Assembly: GCA_002163155.1 (NCBI GenBank)
Contig: MAAO01000006.1
Coordinates: forward strand, 558,001 to 622,000
DNA length: 64,000 bases
Source of the DNA: Halobacteriovorax marinus
GTDB lineage: Bacteria; Bdellovibrionota; Bacteriovoracia; Bacteriovoracales; Bacteriovoracaceae
Direction: 5' to 3'
This document shows positions 35,680 to 43,713 of this stretch, piece by piece. Below the pieces are notes generated by a model. The model ran no database searches. It was given only the letters and a program-made list of their open reading frames with translations, and was not told where the DNA came from. Every line of letters starts with the position of its first letter. Position 1 is the first letter of the stretch. The translations under genes were made by a program, and so were the position numbers.

Positions 35680-36495
35680 ATGAAACAAATTGCTTTACTG
35701 ACATTCATTGCCCTTTTAATGATCTCTTGTTCTAAGGAGAAGATCACTCCTGCTTTTGGAGTTGAAACTCTAGATGAGCAACTAGAGGGACGTGCCATTG
35801 AACTCACTTACGATGTTGATGATATCAATGTGGATGCATTTGGGGGAGAGTTACGTGATGTTGGTGGAGATGTGGGAACCATACTACAGAGACTCGCCGC
35901 TAGTTTTGCTGACATTGAATTAAGGGAAGGTAATGTAGGTTACGTGGATTTAGAAACACAGACCTATGAGTTTCCAGAGTTAGATGATATTGATTTTGAA
36001 GTTATAACTGGTGTTGCTCTCACTGGTGTTCATGTTCAATTAGTAGAAGGACCTATTCCTGCTGACGCTAGTGCAGATACCAATGCTGATGCTAATGCTG
36101 AAGACTCTACAGTGACAGATGAGTCGGAAGAAACCCTTGATTTAAGTTTTGTAAAAAGTTTAGAAATATTTTTGATTGTCGATAATTTACCAACGGCCGT
36201 ACCAAATGTAATGCCTGTCTATGATGAAGATGAAACACCTAACCCTATCTATCAGGGAAAGAAATCAACACTACTCTTTAGTTACAAGAAGTCGGACGAT
36301 GCTAATAAGTTTGAAGACGATTGTGAAAAGAAGTGCTTCTCTCTAGTTATTGAGAATGGTCAAGTGAGAGATATCCTAAAGAATAATAGAACCTTCTCTG
36401 TAGATATTAGACTTAAAGTTGATGCCGTTCCTAGGTCAAACTTAAGATTGAAAAGTAAGTTTGATTTTGCTCTAAGAATCAACCCTGGATTTTAA
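35680..36495 (+). CDS. Acidic lipoprotein of unknown function
   Basis: 271 residues with a lipoprotein signal ending in LMISC (Cys17). The mature protein is strongly acidic and beta-rich (DVDDINVDAFGGELRDVGGDV region), with a low-complexity Ala-Asp-Asn run at about 127-142 (repeats of AD/ANAD) that interrupts the fold like a flexible insert. Two cysteines near 205-209 (CEKKC). No family recognised. It precedes the MltD-like gene by about 80 nt with no terminator in between, so read-through is possible. Confidence 0.68.
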   Translation: MKQIALLTFIALLMISCSKEKITPAFGVETLDEQLEGRAIELTYDVDDINVDAFGGELRDVGGDVGTILQRLAASFADIELREGNVGYVDLETQTYEFPELDDIDFEVITGVALTGVHVQLVEGPIPADASADTNADANAEDSTVTDESEETLDLSFVKSLEIFLIVDNLPTAVPNVMPVYDEDETPNPIYQGKKSTLLFSYKKSDDANKFEDDCEKKCFSLVIENGQVRDILKNNRTFSVDIRLKVDAVPRSNLRLKSKFDFALRINPGF

Positions 36496-36534
36496 TCCCA
36501 AAACTTTCCGTATATTATTTAGTCCATTTTCTGA

Positions 36535-36548
36535 TTAAACTTAAGCTA
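36535..36548. repeat. Shared intergenic 14-mer, copy 2
   Basis: TTAAACTTAAGCTA, identical to 13017-13030, here 29 nt before the MltD-like start codon. Both copies lie just upstream of envelope-related genes on the plus strand. Confidence 0.4.
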
Positions 36549-36576
36549 GTCTTAATTGAGAAAAGGGAAAAAATTT

Positions 36577-37965
36577 GTGAAGAAGCCTAGTATTTTAGTC
36601 GTATTATTATTACTTTCAAGTTGTTCCCACGTGACTTCGCTTACTAAAGCTAAGAAATCACGTCCTAAGAGTATAAGATCTCTAACCTCTAAGACCACTC
36701 ATAAAGAAATTTCTAAAAAACACCTAGACCTTTTAGCATCTGAAAAAATAGTGGCCAAAATGAGCGCCCCTGTTAGAAAAGAGGTTAGGGTTGAAAAAAG
36801 GCAGACTGCTACAGCTTCAAACTTGCCCCTTCGTTTTGAGCAGAGACACTATGACTTTTGGCTCAAGTATTTTTCTAAGAAAGAAAAAGCCAGATTTGAA
36901 AGGCACATGAGTAATGGTCTTAAATTTGAAAAAATTGTACATGAAGTATTTAAAGAACATGGCCTTCCTTCTGATTTATTCTTTGTCGGTCTTATAGAGT
37001 CTGGATTTAATACTCATATTAGGTCACACGCTTCCGCCGTTGGTCCTTGGCAGTTCATAAAAGGGACTGGAAAGAGATATGGTTTAAAGATAGATAGATA
37101 CTTAGATGAAAGAAGAAATATTTATAAATCGTCTCATGCTGCTGCCAATTATTTCAAAGATCTTTATAATATCTTTGGAAGTTGGGAGCTTGCCTTATGT
37201 GCTTATAATGCCGGTGAATACAGGATTATCAATGCCATAAGAAGAGGAAACACACGAGATTATCGTCAATTAGTGAAGAAGAAACTTATTCCTAAAGAGA
37301 CAATTTTCTATATCCCTAAGGTAGCAGCAGCGAGACACCTTTTTAAAAATAGAAGAAAATATGGATTAAAACCCAAGAAGGCTGATTCTGCATTTTACTT
37401 AAATGTAGATAAGGTTGTGGCCAAGAGTTCTTTCTCTTTAGATGACGTTGCTAAGAAGATGAGAATCAAGAGATCGGTTCTTCGTAAGCTAAATCCTGAA
37501 GTTAAAAAGTCTTGGGTAGGGGTGACAAAAAGAAAACCTATGCATTTACTTCTCCCAAAAGGTAAAGCGAAAAGGTTTGCAACTTTAAAAATTGCAAAGT
37601 CATCGAAGATATCAAGAATAGCCAAAAGTAGTTCAACTATAAGACAGAGTGTTTCTCGATCGGTAAGTTCTGTTTACAGAGTAAAGTCAGGAGACAGTCT
37701 TTATAGAATCTCTAGAAAATTTGGTCTACCTATTAAGAAAATTAAGAGAGCGAATAGATTAAAAACAAGCCGTATTAAAATCGGTCAGAAGTTAAAAATT
37801 CCAAGCATTGGTAGTAAGTATACTGTTAAAAAAGGTGATAACCTGACTCATATTGCTAGAAAATTTAAGACATCAATACAATCAATTGTAAGTGCTAATA
37901 ACATTAGAAATCACAAGATCTATAAGGGTCAAAACCTCATCATCTTAGCGAATGCTAGGCAATAA
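36577..37965 (+). CDS. mltD: MltD-like membrane-bound lytic murein transglycosylase with LysM repeats
   Basis: 462 residues from GTG 36577, chosen because AAGGGA is 8 nt upstream and the lipoprotein signal (LLSSC, Cys16) starts there; TTG 36556 would add seven residues. SLT domain at about 115-270 with Glu141 in LIESGFN, SAVGPWQF and AYNAGEYRI. Two LysM domains at the C-terminus (RVKSGDSLYRIS..., TVKKGDNLTHIA...), and a degenerate third LysM-like segment before them. It cleaves glycan strands with anhydro-MurNAc formation at the outer-membrane inner face. The GT4 gene follows after 25 nt through a hairpin. Confidence 0.9.
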   Translation: MKKPSILVVLLLLSSCSHVTSLTKAKKSRPKSIRSLTSKTTHKEISKKHLDLLASEKIVAKMSAPVRKEVRVEKRQTATASNLPLRFEQRHYDFWLKYFSKKEKARFERHMSNGLKFEKIVHEVFKEHGLPSDLFFVGLIESGFNTHIRSHASAVGPWQFIKGTGKRYGLKIDRYLDERRNIYKSSHAAANYFKDLYNIFGSWELALCAYNAGEYRIINAIRRGNTRDYRQLVKKKLIPKETIFYIPKVAAARHLFKNRRKYGLKPKKADSAFYLNVDKVVAKSSFSLDDVAKKMRIKRSVLRKLNPEVKKSWVGVTKRKPMHLLLPKGKAKRFATLKIAKSSKISRIAKSSSTIRQSVSRSVSSVYRVKSGDSLYRISRKFGLPIKKIKRANRLKTSRIKIGQKLKIPSIGSKYTVKKGDNLTHIARKFKTSIQSIVSANNIRNHKIYKGQNLIILANARQ

Positions 37966-37967
37966 GT

Positions 37968-37997
37968 TTTTCATGAGTTAGAATAAACTCATGAAAA
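37968..37997 (+). promoter_or_regulatory. Perfect hairpin containing the GT4 start codon
   Basis: TTTTCATGAGTT and AACTCATGAAAA form a 12-bp perfect stem with a 6-base loop. The ATG at 37991 of the GT4 gene lies in the right arm, and no Shine-Dalgarno is visible, so the RNA could mask initiation. Confidence 0.6.
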
Positions 37998-39127
37998 TAG
38001 GGTTTGATGCCAAAAGAGCACTTCATAATCACCGAGGTTTAGGAAATTACAGTAGAACTCTCATAAAGAGTTTGGATAAGTTTTTTCCTGAACACCAGTA
38101 CCAGCTCTATTCCCCCAAAGTAAAAGACGAAGAATTTATTAAATGGTCAGAGTCTTTAAGTCCAAGTTGTAAAACAATTTCACCACAAGATTATCTTTCC
38201 AAGAAATTTCCTTCAGTTTGGCGAAGTTTGCTGTTAAATAATGAACTTAAGAAAAATGAATTAGATGTCTACCATGGTCTTAGTCATGAACTTCCCCCAG
38301 GTATTGCTTCAGAAAATTTCTTAAAAGTTGTGACTATTCATGACCTCTTATTCTTACAGTTCCCTGAAAACTTTTCCTGGATAGATAGGCAAACTTACTT
38401 TAAGAAATTTAGCTATAGCGTTAAGTCCGCTGATATTGTTGTGGCCATTTGTGAGCAAACTAAAAGAGATATCATTGAATATTTAAAAGTTCCTGAAGAA
38501 AAAATTCATGTAGTTTATCAAAGTTGTTCAGAAAATTTCTATGAACTGATCGATGAGCAAAACTTAGATCTTGTTAAGGAAAAATACTCTTTAGAAAATC
38601 CTTTTGTATTCCATGTGGCCTCAATGGAGCCCAATAAAAATACCTTGGGAATTGTAAAGGCCTTTAAGAAAATTTCCAAAGAAATTGATGTGAACTTAGT
38701 TTTAGTTGGTAGAGGAAAAGATTATAAAGATAAAGTCATAAATTACATTAAAGAAAATGGGCTAGAAGAGAGAGTTAAAATCTTAGATAATATTCTCACA
38801 AGTGAGTTGCCTGCTCTTTATCAATTGGCTGAACTCTTTGTGTTTCCTTCATTTTATGAAGGATTTGGAATTCCCATCATTGAAGCTTTGTTTTCGCGTA
38901 CGCCAGTGATCACTTCTAAGGGGAGCTGCTTCCCTGAATCGGGAGGACCAGGTTCTAGATATATTGATCCACACAATTTAGATGAACTTGCTGATGCAAT
39001 GAAAGAGATACTATTAAGTGAGAGTCTGAAAAAACAAATGGCCCAAGAGGGCCATGAATTTGTTCAAAAATTTCATTGGAAGAATACTTCCAAGGATTTA
39101 ATGGATCTTTACTTTACTCATCTGTAA
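37991..39127 (+). CDS. Glycosyltransferase family 4
   Basis: 378 residues. The N-terminal acceptor domain begins KIGFDAKRA...GLGNYSR, a signature of the mannosyltransferase-like GT4 group, with VVTIHDLLFLQFP. The donor domain has HVASMEPNKN, and E-x7-E in FYEGFGIPIIEAL. It retains sugar configuration and uses a nucleotide sugar. The start cannot be later without losing the conserved N-terminus, so the ATG inside the hairpin is real. Its end overlaps the convergent exbD gene by 14 nt. The acceptor is unknown; LPS or a surface glycan is likely. Confidence 0.88.
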   Translation: MKIGFDAKRALHNHRGLGNYSRTLIKSLDKFFPEHQYQLYSPKVKDEEFIKWSESLSPSCKTISPQDYLSKKFPSVWRSLLLNNELKKNELDVYHGLSHELPPGIASENFLKVVTIHDLLFLQFPENFSWIDRQTYFKKFSYSVKSADIVVAICEQTKRDIIEYLKVPEEKIHVVYQSCSENFYELIDEQNLDLVKEKYSLENPFVFHVASMEPNKNTLGIVKAFKKISKEIDVNLVLVGRGKDYKDKVINYIKENGLEERVKILDNILTSELPALYQLAELFVFPSFYEGFGIPIIEALFSRTPVITSKGSCFPESGGPGSRYIDPHNLDELADAMKEILLSESLKKQMAQEGHEFVQKFHWKNTSKDLMDLYFTHL

Positions 39128-39503
39128 TTAGAGAAACATTGGTTAATTCATATTTCTTTAACTTACCAATCAACATTATCACTCGGTCATACTTAACATC
39201 TTTATCAATTCTAAGATCAATTGGAATCGTTTTCTTAGTGATCACTTTAAGTGCATCTTCAATAGTACTTAGACTCTGCTTTTTACCGTTAAGGGCAATT
39301 TCAGACTTTGAAAGTTCTATGAAAATATTCTTCTCTTTCTTTTGAATAGTTTCACCTTTTTCTGTCTTAGGAAGATTAAGTAACAGTGCTAACTCATCTT
39401 TTTTAAAGACTGTTGAAACCATAAAAAATATGAGCAGAAGAAAGACCACATCAATCATTGGTGTTAGGTCAGGAAGTGCCGTGTCTCTAGTTCTTTTTTT
39501 CAC
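39114..39503 (-). CDS. exbD: ExbD/TolR-family proton-channel protein
   Basis: 129 residues, one membrane helix (about 13-33) bearing the proton-relay Asp18 in TPMIDVVFLLL, followed by a small periplasmic domain. With ExbB it uses proton motive force to energise TonB or Tol-like partners. It follows exbB by 10 nt. No TonB, TolA or receptor gene is adjacent, so whether the pair serves TonB, Tol-Pal or a gliding-like motor is undecided. Confidence 0.9.
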   Translation of the reverse strand: MKKRTRDTALPDLTPMIDVVFLLLIFFMVSTVFKKDELALLLNLPKTEKGETIQKKEKNIFIELSKSEIALNGKKQSLSTIEDALKVITKKTIPIDLRIDKDVKYDRVIMLIGKLKKYELTNVSLITDE

Positions 39504-39513
39504 AAATGACTCC

Positions 39514-40032
39514 TTAAAGAACTTTAGAAAGTAATTCTTTTTCTAGCTTTGCTTCAAAACCGTCTAATAATCCTAAAAGGTAGTTGTGGCCAACGTAGTG
39601 AGGGATCGCAACGATCATTCCACCAACAGTTGTTATAAGTGCCATGGAAATTCCTTGAGCAAATGCAGCGGGATTATTAAGCCCAGTTTGAGACATAACT
39701 CTAAAAGCAAGAAGTACACCAATCACTGTTCCTAGTAGACCTAGCAGGGGAGAGATTGAAGCAATGATCTTTACAGTGTTAATCCCTTTTTCTAATGAAG
39801 AGATATGCACTGAGAGTTCTTGTTTTGATAATTCGATAATAGCATTAGTGTCTTTACTATCAGTTGTCGCTTTGACCTGAGTGCTTAGATGATCGGCAAC
39901 TTCACTCGTGCGTGATTTCTCTTTGGTTAAAATTACAAATTTTGAAAGCATTATTGCAAAACCAATAATATTTAAGGCCAGTAGAATGTACATTATAATT
40001 CCACCTTGTTGTATATAATCAATAACTCTCAT
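39514..40032 (-). CDS. exbB: ExbB/TolQ-family proton-channel protein
   Basis: 172 residues, the short ExbB form lacking the long N-terminal region. Membrane segments at about 13-30, 85-110 and 125-150; the family block ASISPLLGLLGTVIGVLLAF and the Pro/Gly-rich AFAQGISMALITTVGGMIVAIP are clear. AAAGGAG precedes the ATG. Forms the channel with ExbD encoded 10 nt downstream. Confidence 0.9.
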   Translation of the reverse strand: MRVIDYIQQGGIIMYILLALNIIGFAIMLSKFVILTKEKSRTSEVADHLSTQVKATTDSKDTNAIIELSKQELSVHISSLEKGINTVKIIASISPLLGLLGTVIGVLLAFRVMSQTGLNNPAAFAQGISMALITTVGGMIVAIPHYVGHNYLLGLLDGFEAKLEKELLSKVL

Positions 40033-40306
40033 TAAGTCTCCTTTAATTGAAATACATTAGTGCTATTGTCTTAAATTTAGGGATTTTTTGCAAACTTATT
40101 TACCTAAAAGGTATGATATTTGTGCAGCAAGTGAAAATTAAAAAGCATTTTTCTCAACTTTAGTATTCCCAAATAATAGATAAATCGATTTGACATAAAC
40201 CTTACAAACAACTGACCTGAGCTCTATGGCCATTGGAATCCTAGAGTCCATAATGGGTACATAAGAAAGGTCAACAAGATCTCTCTTAACTTATTTGGAG
40301 GATTAC
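40033..40306. other. Intergenic region between exbB and hpf-like gene
   Basis: About 270 nt with no gene. It holds the divergent promoters and, in the part nearest the hibernation factor, a foldable leader: TGACCT (40213-40218) pairs with AGGTCA (40268-40273), enclosing CTCTA/TAGAG. A perfect TTGACA at 40190 has no matching -10. A 12-codon ORF at about 40226 has no clear ribosome site. Confidence 0.45.
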
Positions 40307-40624
40307 ATGATAGTTGCATACCATAACGTAGATCGTTCTGAATCACTAAATTCTTTTGTAGAAGATAAAATGAATCACCTCGCAGCATTTAAAGAAAGAG
40401 TCACTAACGTAAAATGGATGATCACTAAAGAAAGAGGAGCCTATAAATCTGTTATTCAGTTTCAGGCCTACGGAAAGTTTTTTAATATAGAAGGGAAAGC
40501 AGGAAACGTTTATGCCTCAGTCCTTAAGGTGCATAGAAAAGTAAAAAATTCTTTTTCAAAGAGAATTAAATTTAAACAACGACTTCACACTAGAAAGACT
40601 CTCTCATATTTAGAAGAGTCCTAA
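40307..40624 (+). CDS. hpf: Ribosome hibernation promoting factor-like (S30AE) protein
   Basis: 105 residues from ATG 40307; an upstream in-frame TTG at 40295 would place the GGAGG ribosome site (40297-40301) inside the gene. The fold pattern beta-alpha-beta-beta-beta-alpha fits short HPF/YfiA: YHNVDRSESLNSFVEDKMNHL, VKWMITKERGAYKSVIQF, GKFFNIEGKAGNVYASV, then a basic C-terminal helix (KNSFSKRIKFKQ). Such proteins bind the 30S decoding centre and inactivate ribosomes during starvation. Sequence is divergent; the assignment is by pattern. A strong terminator follows. Confidence 0.75.
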   Translation: MIVAYHNVDRSESLNSFVEDKMNHLAAFKERVTNVKWMITKERGAYKSVIQFQAYGKFFNIEGKAGNVYASVLKVHRKVKNSFSKRIKFKQRLHTRKTLSYLEES

Positions 40625-40650
40625 ATTTCTAGGTTTTACATACTCTGCCT

Positions 40651-40691
40651 CCTGCCTTGGAATGTCTTCCTTTTCCAAGGCAGGTCTTTTT
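40651..40691 (+). terminator. Strong intrinsic terminator after hpf-like gene
   Basis: A perfect 12-bp stem (CCTGCCTTGGAA with TTCCAAGGCAGG) and T5 tail. Confidence 0.92.
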
Positions 40692-40780
40692 GTCTAAGTT
40701 TTTTACACCCCTCATAATTTTTTCACAAGCATCTCTATGAGTCTCTAAATTTGGTATGTTAACGCCAAAGAGGAGTTCTT

Positions 40781-41170
40781 ATGAGGTCATTAATACTAAT
40801 TGTATTCTTATGTATGTGTGTGAAATCATTTGGTGAAATTTATAAAACCCACGATAAAGAGAATCAATGTGATCTCTATTTTGCGCCGACTAGTATATTT
40901 GCTGATGATATTGCCCCCACTGATAGAGAAAAGGTGAGTATCACTGCTGCTTTAAACTTTGATAAATTTGAAGGTCAAATAAATTTAAAAGGATTATGGT
41001 CGCTTATTCCTCTCGTTGCGGATTTGAAAATTAAAGAAGATAAGGCAGACTATTTCATGTCTCATACCTTTCATTCAATCTGCCTCTCTAGTGACAAAGA
41101 AATTATCCATGATGAAATGGCCAGAAGCCTTTTCAATAATTGGAATGATTACGATAGGGAAGTAAAATAG
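40781..41170 (+). CDS. Small secreted protein of unknown function
   Basis: 129 residues with a signal peptide (1-18, SFG-EIY). The mature part is mixed alpha/beta with two cysteines (NQCDLYF, SICLSS) likely to pair in the periplasm. The middle reads as two beta-strands (KVSITAALNFD, GQINLKGLW). No recognised family. It stands between a terminator and the flagellin gene with 130 nt of separation from the latter. Confidence 0.65.
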   Translation: MRSLILIVFLCMCVKSFGEIYKTHDKENQCDLYFAPTSIFADDIAPTDREKVSITAALNFDKFEGQINLKGLWSLIPLVADLKIKEDKADYFMSHTFHSICLSSDKEIIHDEMARSLFNNWNDYDREVK

Positions 41171-41273
41171 TCGGAAACTATACTATTGCCAAACTAGAGG
41201 ACATTTTTGCCTTCGGAAGCTATTTCCCTTCGGCAAATTCTTTCACACCCGCAAATTAACCGATTCGGTATCT

Positions 41274-41291
41274 AAGGAGAACTTTCTCCTT
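41274..41291 (+). promoter_or_regulatory. Hairpin overlapping Shine-Dalgarno-like sequence before flagellin
   Basis: AAGGAGA and TCTCCTT pair around ACTT. The hairpin sequesters one AAGGAG and lies directly before the GGAG (41292-41295) used at the flagellin ATG. CCGATTCGG at about 41260 is vaguely like a sigma-28 -10 but lacks a matching -35. Confidence 0.45.
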
Positions 41292-41299
41292 GGAGCTTT

Positions 41300-42124
41300 A
41301 TGAGAATAAGTACGAACACAAATTCAATGCTCGCCCAAAGGAACTTCCAGAAGGTAAGTAATGAGCAAAAAACTGCCCAGAGTAAGATGGCCAGTGGTGA
41401 TCGTATTTTATCTGCAGCAGTTGATCCTGCTGGTCTCGCAATTTCTGAAACCATGAGCGCTAAGCTTCGCTCTCAGTCCCAGGCAAAAAGAAATATAAAT
41501 GATGGTGTCTCTCTCTTGCAGATTGCAGAGGGCTCTCTCAGTGACTTATCTAACCTAGGGATCAGACTTAGACAACTTGCTATCCAAGCATCAACTGACA
41601 CTGTCGATGATAATTCTAGACAATTGGTCGACAAGGAATTTAGAAGTCTGAAGGAAGAAGTTAAAAGATTAACTGCATCGAGTTCTTTTAATGGCAATCC
41701 TATTTTAAGCGGGGAGAGTCAGTACGATCTACAAGTTGGAATTAATAATGATGCCTTTCAAGATCGAGTTAATTATGACCTCTCAAAAATATTGGATGCA
41801 AAATCAAACTTTGGTCTTGATGCAATTGATTTAACAACGAAACTCTCATCTCAAAAATCTATTGATACTGTTGATAAAATGATGAGTCAGGTCGGTCTCT
41901 CAAGAGCTAAAATTGGATCTTCTCAAAATAGACTTGAGTCGATGGTTTCAAATTTAGATGTCACTCATGAAAACCTAAGCTCCGCGAAGTCTTTAATAAG
42001 AGATGCGGATATAGCTAAAGAGTCTGCCATAAGTGTTAAGTCTAAAATTCAAAAAGAAGCCACTGTAATGATGATGCAAACGGTGAACGCTAGTCCTTCG
42101 AAAGTTTTAAAATTATTAGAATAG
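41300..42124 (+). CDS. fliC: Flagellin
   Basis: 274 residues, a minimal flagellin made only of the D0/D1 helices. N-terminal RISTNTNSMLAQRNF and LASGDRI-like ASGDRILSAAVDPAGLAIS are diagnostic; the C-terminus has the DADIAKESA-like RDADIAKESA and ends in KVLKLLE. The short centre (about 130-190) lacks variable D2/D3 domains. Exported by the flagellar type III system and polymerised into the filament. Single gene; a hairpin terminator lies after it. Other flagellins may exist elsewhere. Confidence 0.95.
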   Translation: MRISTNTNSMLAQRNFQKVSNEQKTAQSKMASGDRILSAAVDPAGLAISETMSAKLRSQSQAKRNINDGVSLLQIAEGSLSDLSNLGIRLRQLAIQASTDTVDDNSRQLVDKEFRSLKEEVKRLTASSSFNGNPILSGESQYDLQVGINNDAFQDRVNYDLSKILDAKSNFGLDAIDLTTKLSSQKSIDTVDKMMSQVGLSRAKIGSSQNRLESMVSNLDVTHENLSSAKSLIRDADIAKESAISVKSKIQKEATVMMMQTVNASPSKVLKLLE

Positions 42125-42143
42125 AAATTTGAAATTTTGGACA

Positions 42144-42175
42144 AAAAAAAAGCCCTCCGAAGAGGGCCTTAAACT
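42144..42175 (-). terminator. Terminator between flagellin and transglutaminase-like gene
   Basis: GCCCTC-CGAA-GAGGGC stem. On the minus strand it is followed by T9, making it a strong terminator of the gene ending at 42177; it may also stop flagellin transcripts. Confidence 0.88.
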
Positions 42176-42176
42176 T

Positions 42177-43361
42177 TTATAGAATTGATTTTTCGTATAC
42201 TTCTTTAAGTGGAGCAAAGAATCCAGTGAATTCTGGAATTGTTTGTTTCCAAAGAAAATCTGGTCTGTTGTCACTAATCCATTCACCACCAATGATTTCG
42301 TCTTTTTCATTTAACTCAATTTTGTAGTGGTAGTACTTATTAGCGTTTGAGTTATAACTAGGAATCACTTGGCTAAAGCTGTGACCGATTTCAGTTGTGT
42401 AATTCATAGTTGTTTTAATTTCAACTTCTCTTACAGTTCCTCTAGCAGCACCTTCAGACTTTCCACTGATTTCACTGATGATTTCTGATTCATATCCGTG
42501 AATAGGTTGGTTCCATACTTCTAAGTCTCTAGTTACGTCAGCAACAAATCCTTCATCTAAAAGAGCAATCTGGTTAGTAAGAACTAAGTGAAAAGCACCT
42601 GCGTTTGTGTCTCTACACTTCATTGATTCTTTCTTTCTGTCATATTGTTCTTGAGTGATTTCATCGTTAGATAGTTGTTCATCAAGTTTACTAAAGTCAA
42701 CATTACATCTTCCACCTAAGAAGAAGCTTGTTGAAGATTTGTCATAGTGAAGGAAGTAAGTAAGAAGAGCTTTAATATCTGAAGCTCCAAATTCAATTTC
42801 CATTCCATTTTTATTTGTAACAGTCACAGCTTTTGGATTAACGAAGGCCATAGTTGCTGGCGCCCATGCGTGACATAAACCTTCCCAAGAAGGAATCTCA
42901 AAACTACTATCGTATTCTTCAGAATCTTCAATAGTCTTCATGATATTAGTTCTTTCTCTTTCATACTTAGTTAATGGAAACTCATATCTTCCAAGATATA
43001 GATCAAACTTTTCTGCAGGAGATAGGTTTGCAGTTGATTCAATATTTGAAACTTCTTTATCTTCTAGAAGAGGGTAACCGTAAGCATCAGATCCCCAAGA
43101 ACCTTCATTCCATCTATAAGTGATTCCACCCTTGTGAGTTGGCCAGTAATCTCCAGACCAAGGTCTAGTTGTTAATTGACCTTCAAGAGGTAGATCAGAA
43201 AATGTCTTCGTGTAGTTGTACTGACCGATTCTGAAGTTTCTACTGTTGCGAGTCACTTGCATTCTGTCTGGGTTATTTGAATTATTCCAAGCTTCTTTGA
43301 TAACAGACGCATTAGAATTCATTGCCATTAGAACAGTGATTGCTAAAAGAGTTGATTTCAT
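42177..43361 (-). CDS. Secreted transglutaminase-elicitor-like protein
   Basis: 394 residues with a signal peptide (1-18). The layout matches the transglutaminase elicitor family (PF16683-like, known from Phytophthora GP42 and some marine bacteria): PWSGDYWP, the nucleophile motif SWEGLCHAWAPA (Cys163), NAGAFHLVLTN (His258), then VADVTRDLEVWNQP (Asp275), giving a Cys-His-Asp triad. Such enzymes crosslink glutamine and lysine or act as cysteine hydrolases. It would act in the periplasm or outside the cell, possibly on prey or matrix proteins. Monocistronic with its own terminator. Family assignment is from motif memory without a search. Confidence 0.7.
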   Translation of the reverse strand: MKSTLLAITVLMAMNSNASVIKEAWNNSNNPDRMQVTRNSRNFRIGQYNYTKTFSDLPLEGQLTTRPWSGDYWPTHKGGITYRWNEGSWGSDAYGYPLLEDKEVSNIESTANLSPAEKFDLYLGRYEFPLTKYERERTNIMKTIEDSEEYDSSFEIPSWEGLCHAWAPATMAFVNPKAVTVTNKNGMEIEFGASDIKALLTYFLHYDKSSTSFFLGGRCNVDFSKLDEQLSNDEITQEQYDRKKESMKCRDTNAGAFHLVLTNQIALLDEGFVADVTRDLEVWNQPIHGYESEIISEISGKSEGAARGTVREVEIKTTMNYTTEIGHSFSQVIPSYNSNANKYYHYKIELNEKDEIIGGEWISDNRPDFLWKQTIPEFTGFFAPLKEVYEKSIL

Positions 43362-43540
43362 TTGTTTCCCCTAAACTTAAAATTGAAAAGAATTGTGTTT
43401 ACGAGGTGAGTTATAACAGTGCTGGCCACATTAATCTAATTAATTATTGCAGCAAAAGATCATAAGTAGAGCTTATGATGCTCTGGAGACATTAAAATTT
43501 ATTTAAGGTCTTGGAAATAGGATATTTAGTGCCTTAAATC

Positions 43541-43568
43541 TTGGCAAATTGGATAGGCTTTATATAAT
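43541..43568 (+). promoter_or_regulatory. Promoter of ggt
   Basis: TTGGCA (5 of 6) and a perfect TATAAT with a 16-nt spacer. The start of transcription would be near 43575, leaving an untranslated leader of about 170 nt. Confidence 0.65.
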
Positions 43569-43599
43569 TCTTACCGTGTATAAAGTATTAACGCAACTG

Positions 43600-43713
43600 G
43601 TCTAAAGGCAGTCGTAGACGAGGATTTCTAGCTTTTCAGGGTTATTTATTGACCTGAATTCAGCCAACTATGACGTTGAGCGTATTGGTCACCTTCTTTT
43701 CTAATCGCTAGAA
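43600..43713 (+). ncRNA. Candidate structured leader RNA upstream of ggt
   Basis: Helices visible by eye: GTCTA/TAGAC (43600-43604 with 43615-43619); closing stem TTCTAGC/GCTAGAA (43626-43632 with 43707-43713); within it TTCAGG/CCTGAA (43635-43640 with 43653-43658) and GCCAA..ACG/CGT.TTGGT (43663-43689). This is a three-way junction ending 21 nt before the ribosome site GGAG (43735-43738). It matches no riboswitch class I recognise. Confidence 0.4.

Noticed and set aside
36241-36270. Possible mobile or repeat insertion in the acidic lipoprotein
   Set aside because: The Ala-Asp run nearby is a codon-level low-complexity tract within an open frame, not an inserted element.
37395-37625. Minus-strand 76-residue frame opposite mltD
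   Set aside because: Antisense to the LysM-linker part of a clear lytic transglycosylase, with no ribosome site.
40226-40264. 12-codon ORF upstream of the hibernation factor
   Set aside because: Weak ribosome site and no conservation evidence; the same bases take part in hairpins.
43670-43711. 13-codon ORF in the ggt leader
   Set aside because: No ribosome site, and its bases are accounted for by the P3 hairpin and closing stem.
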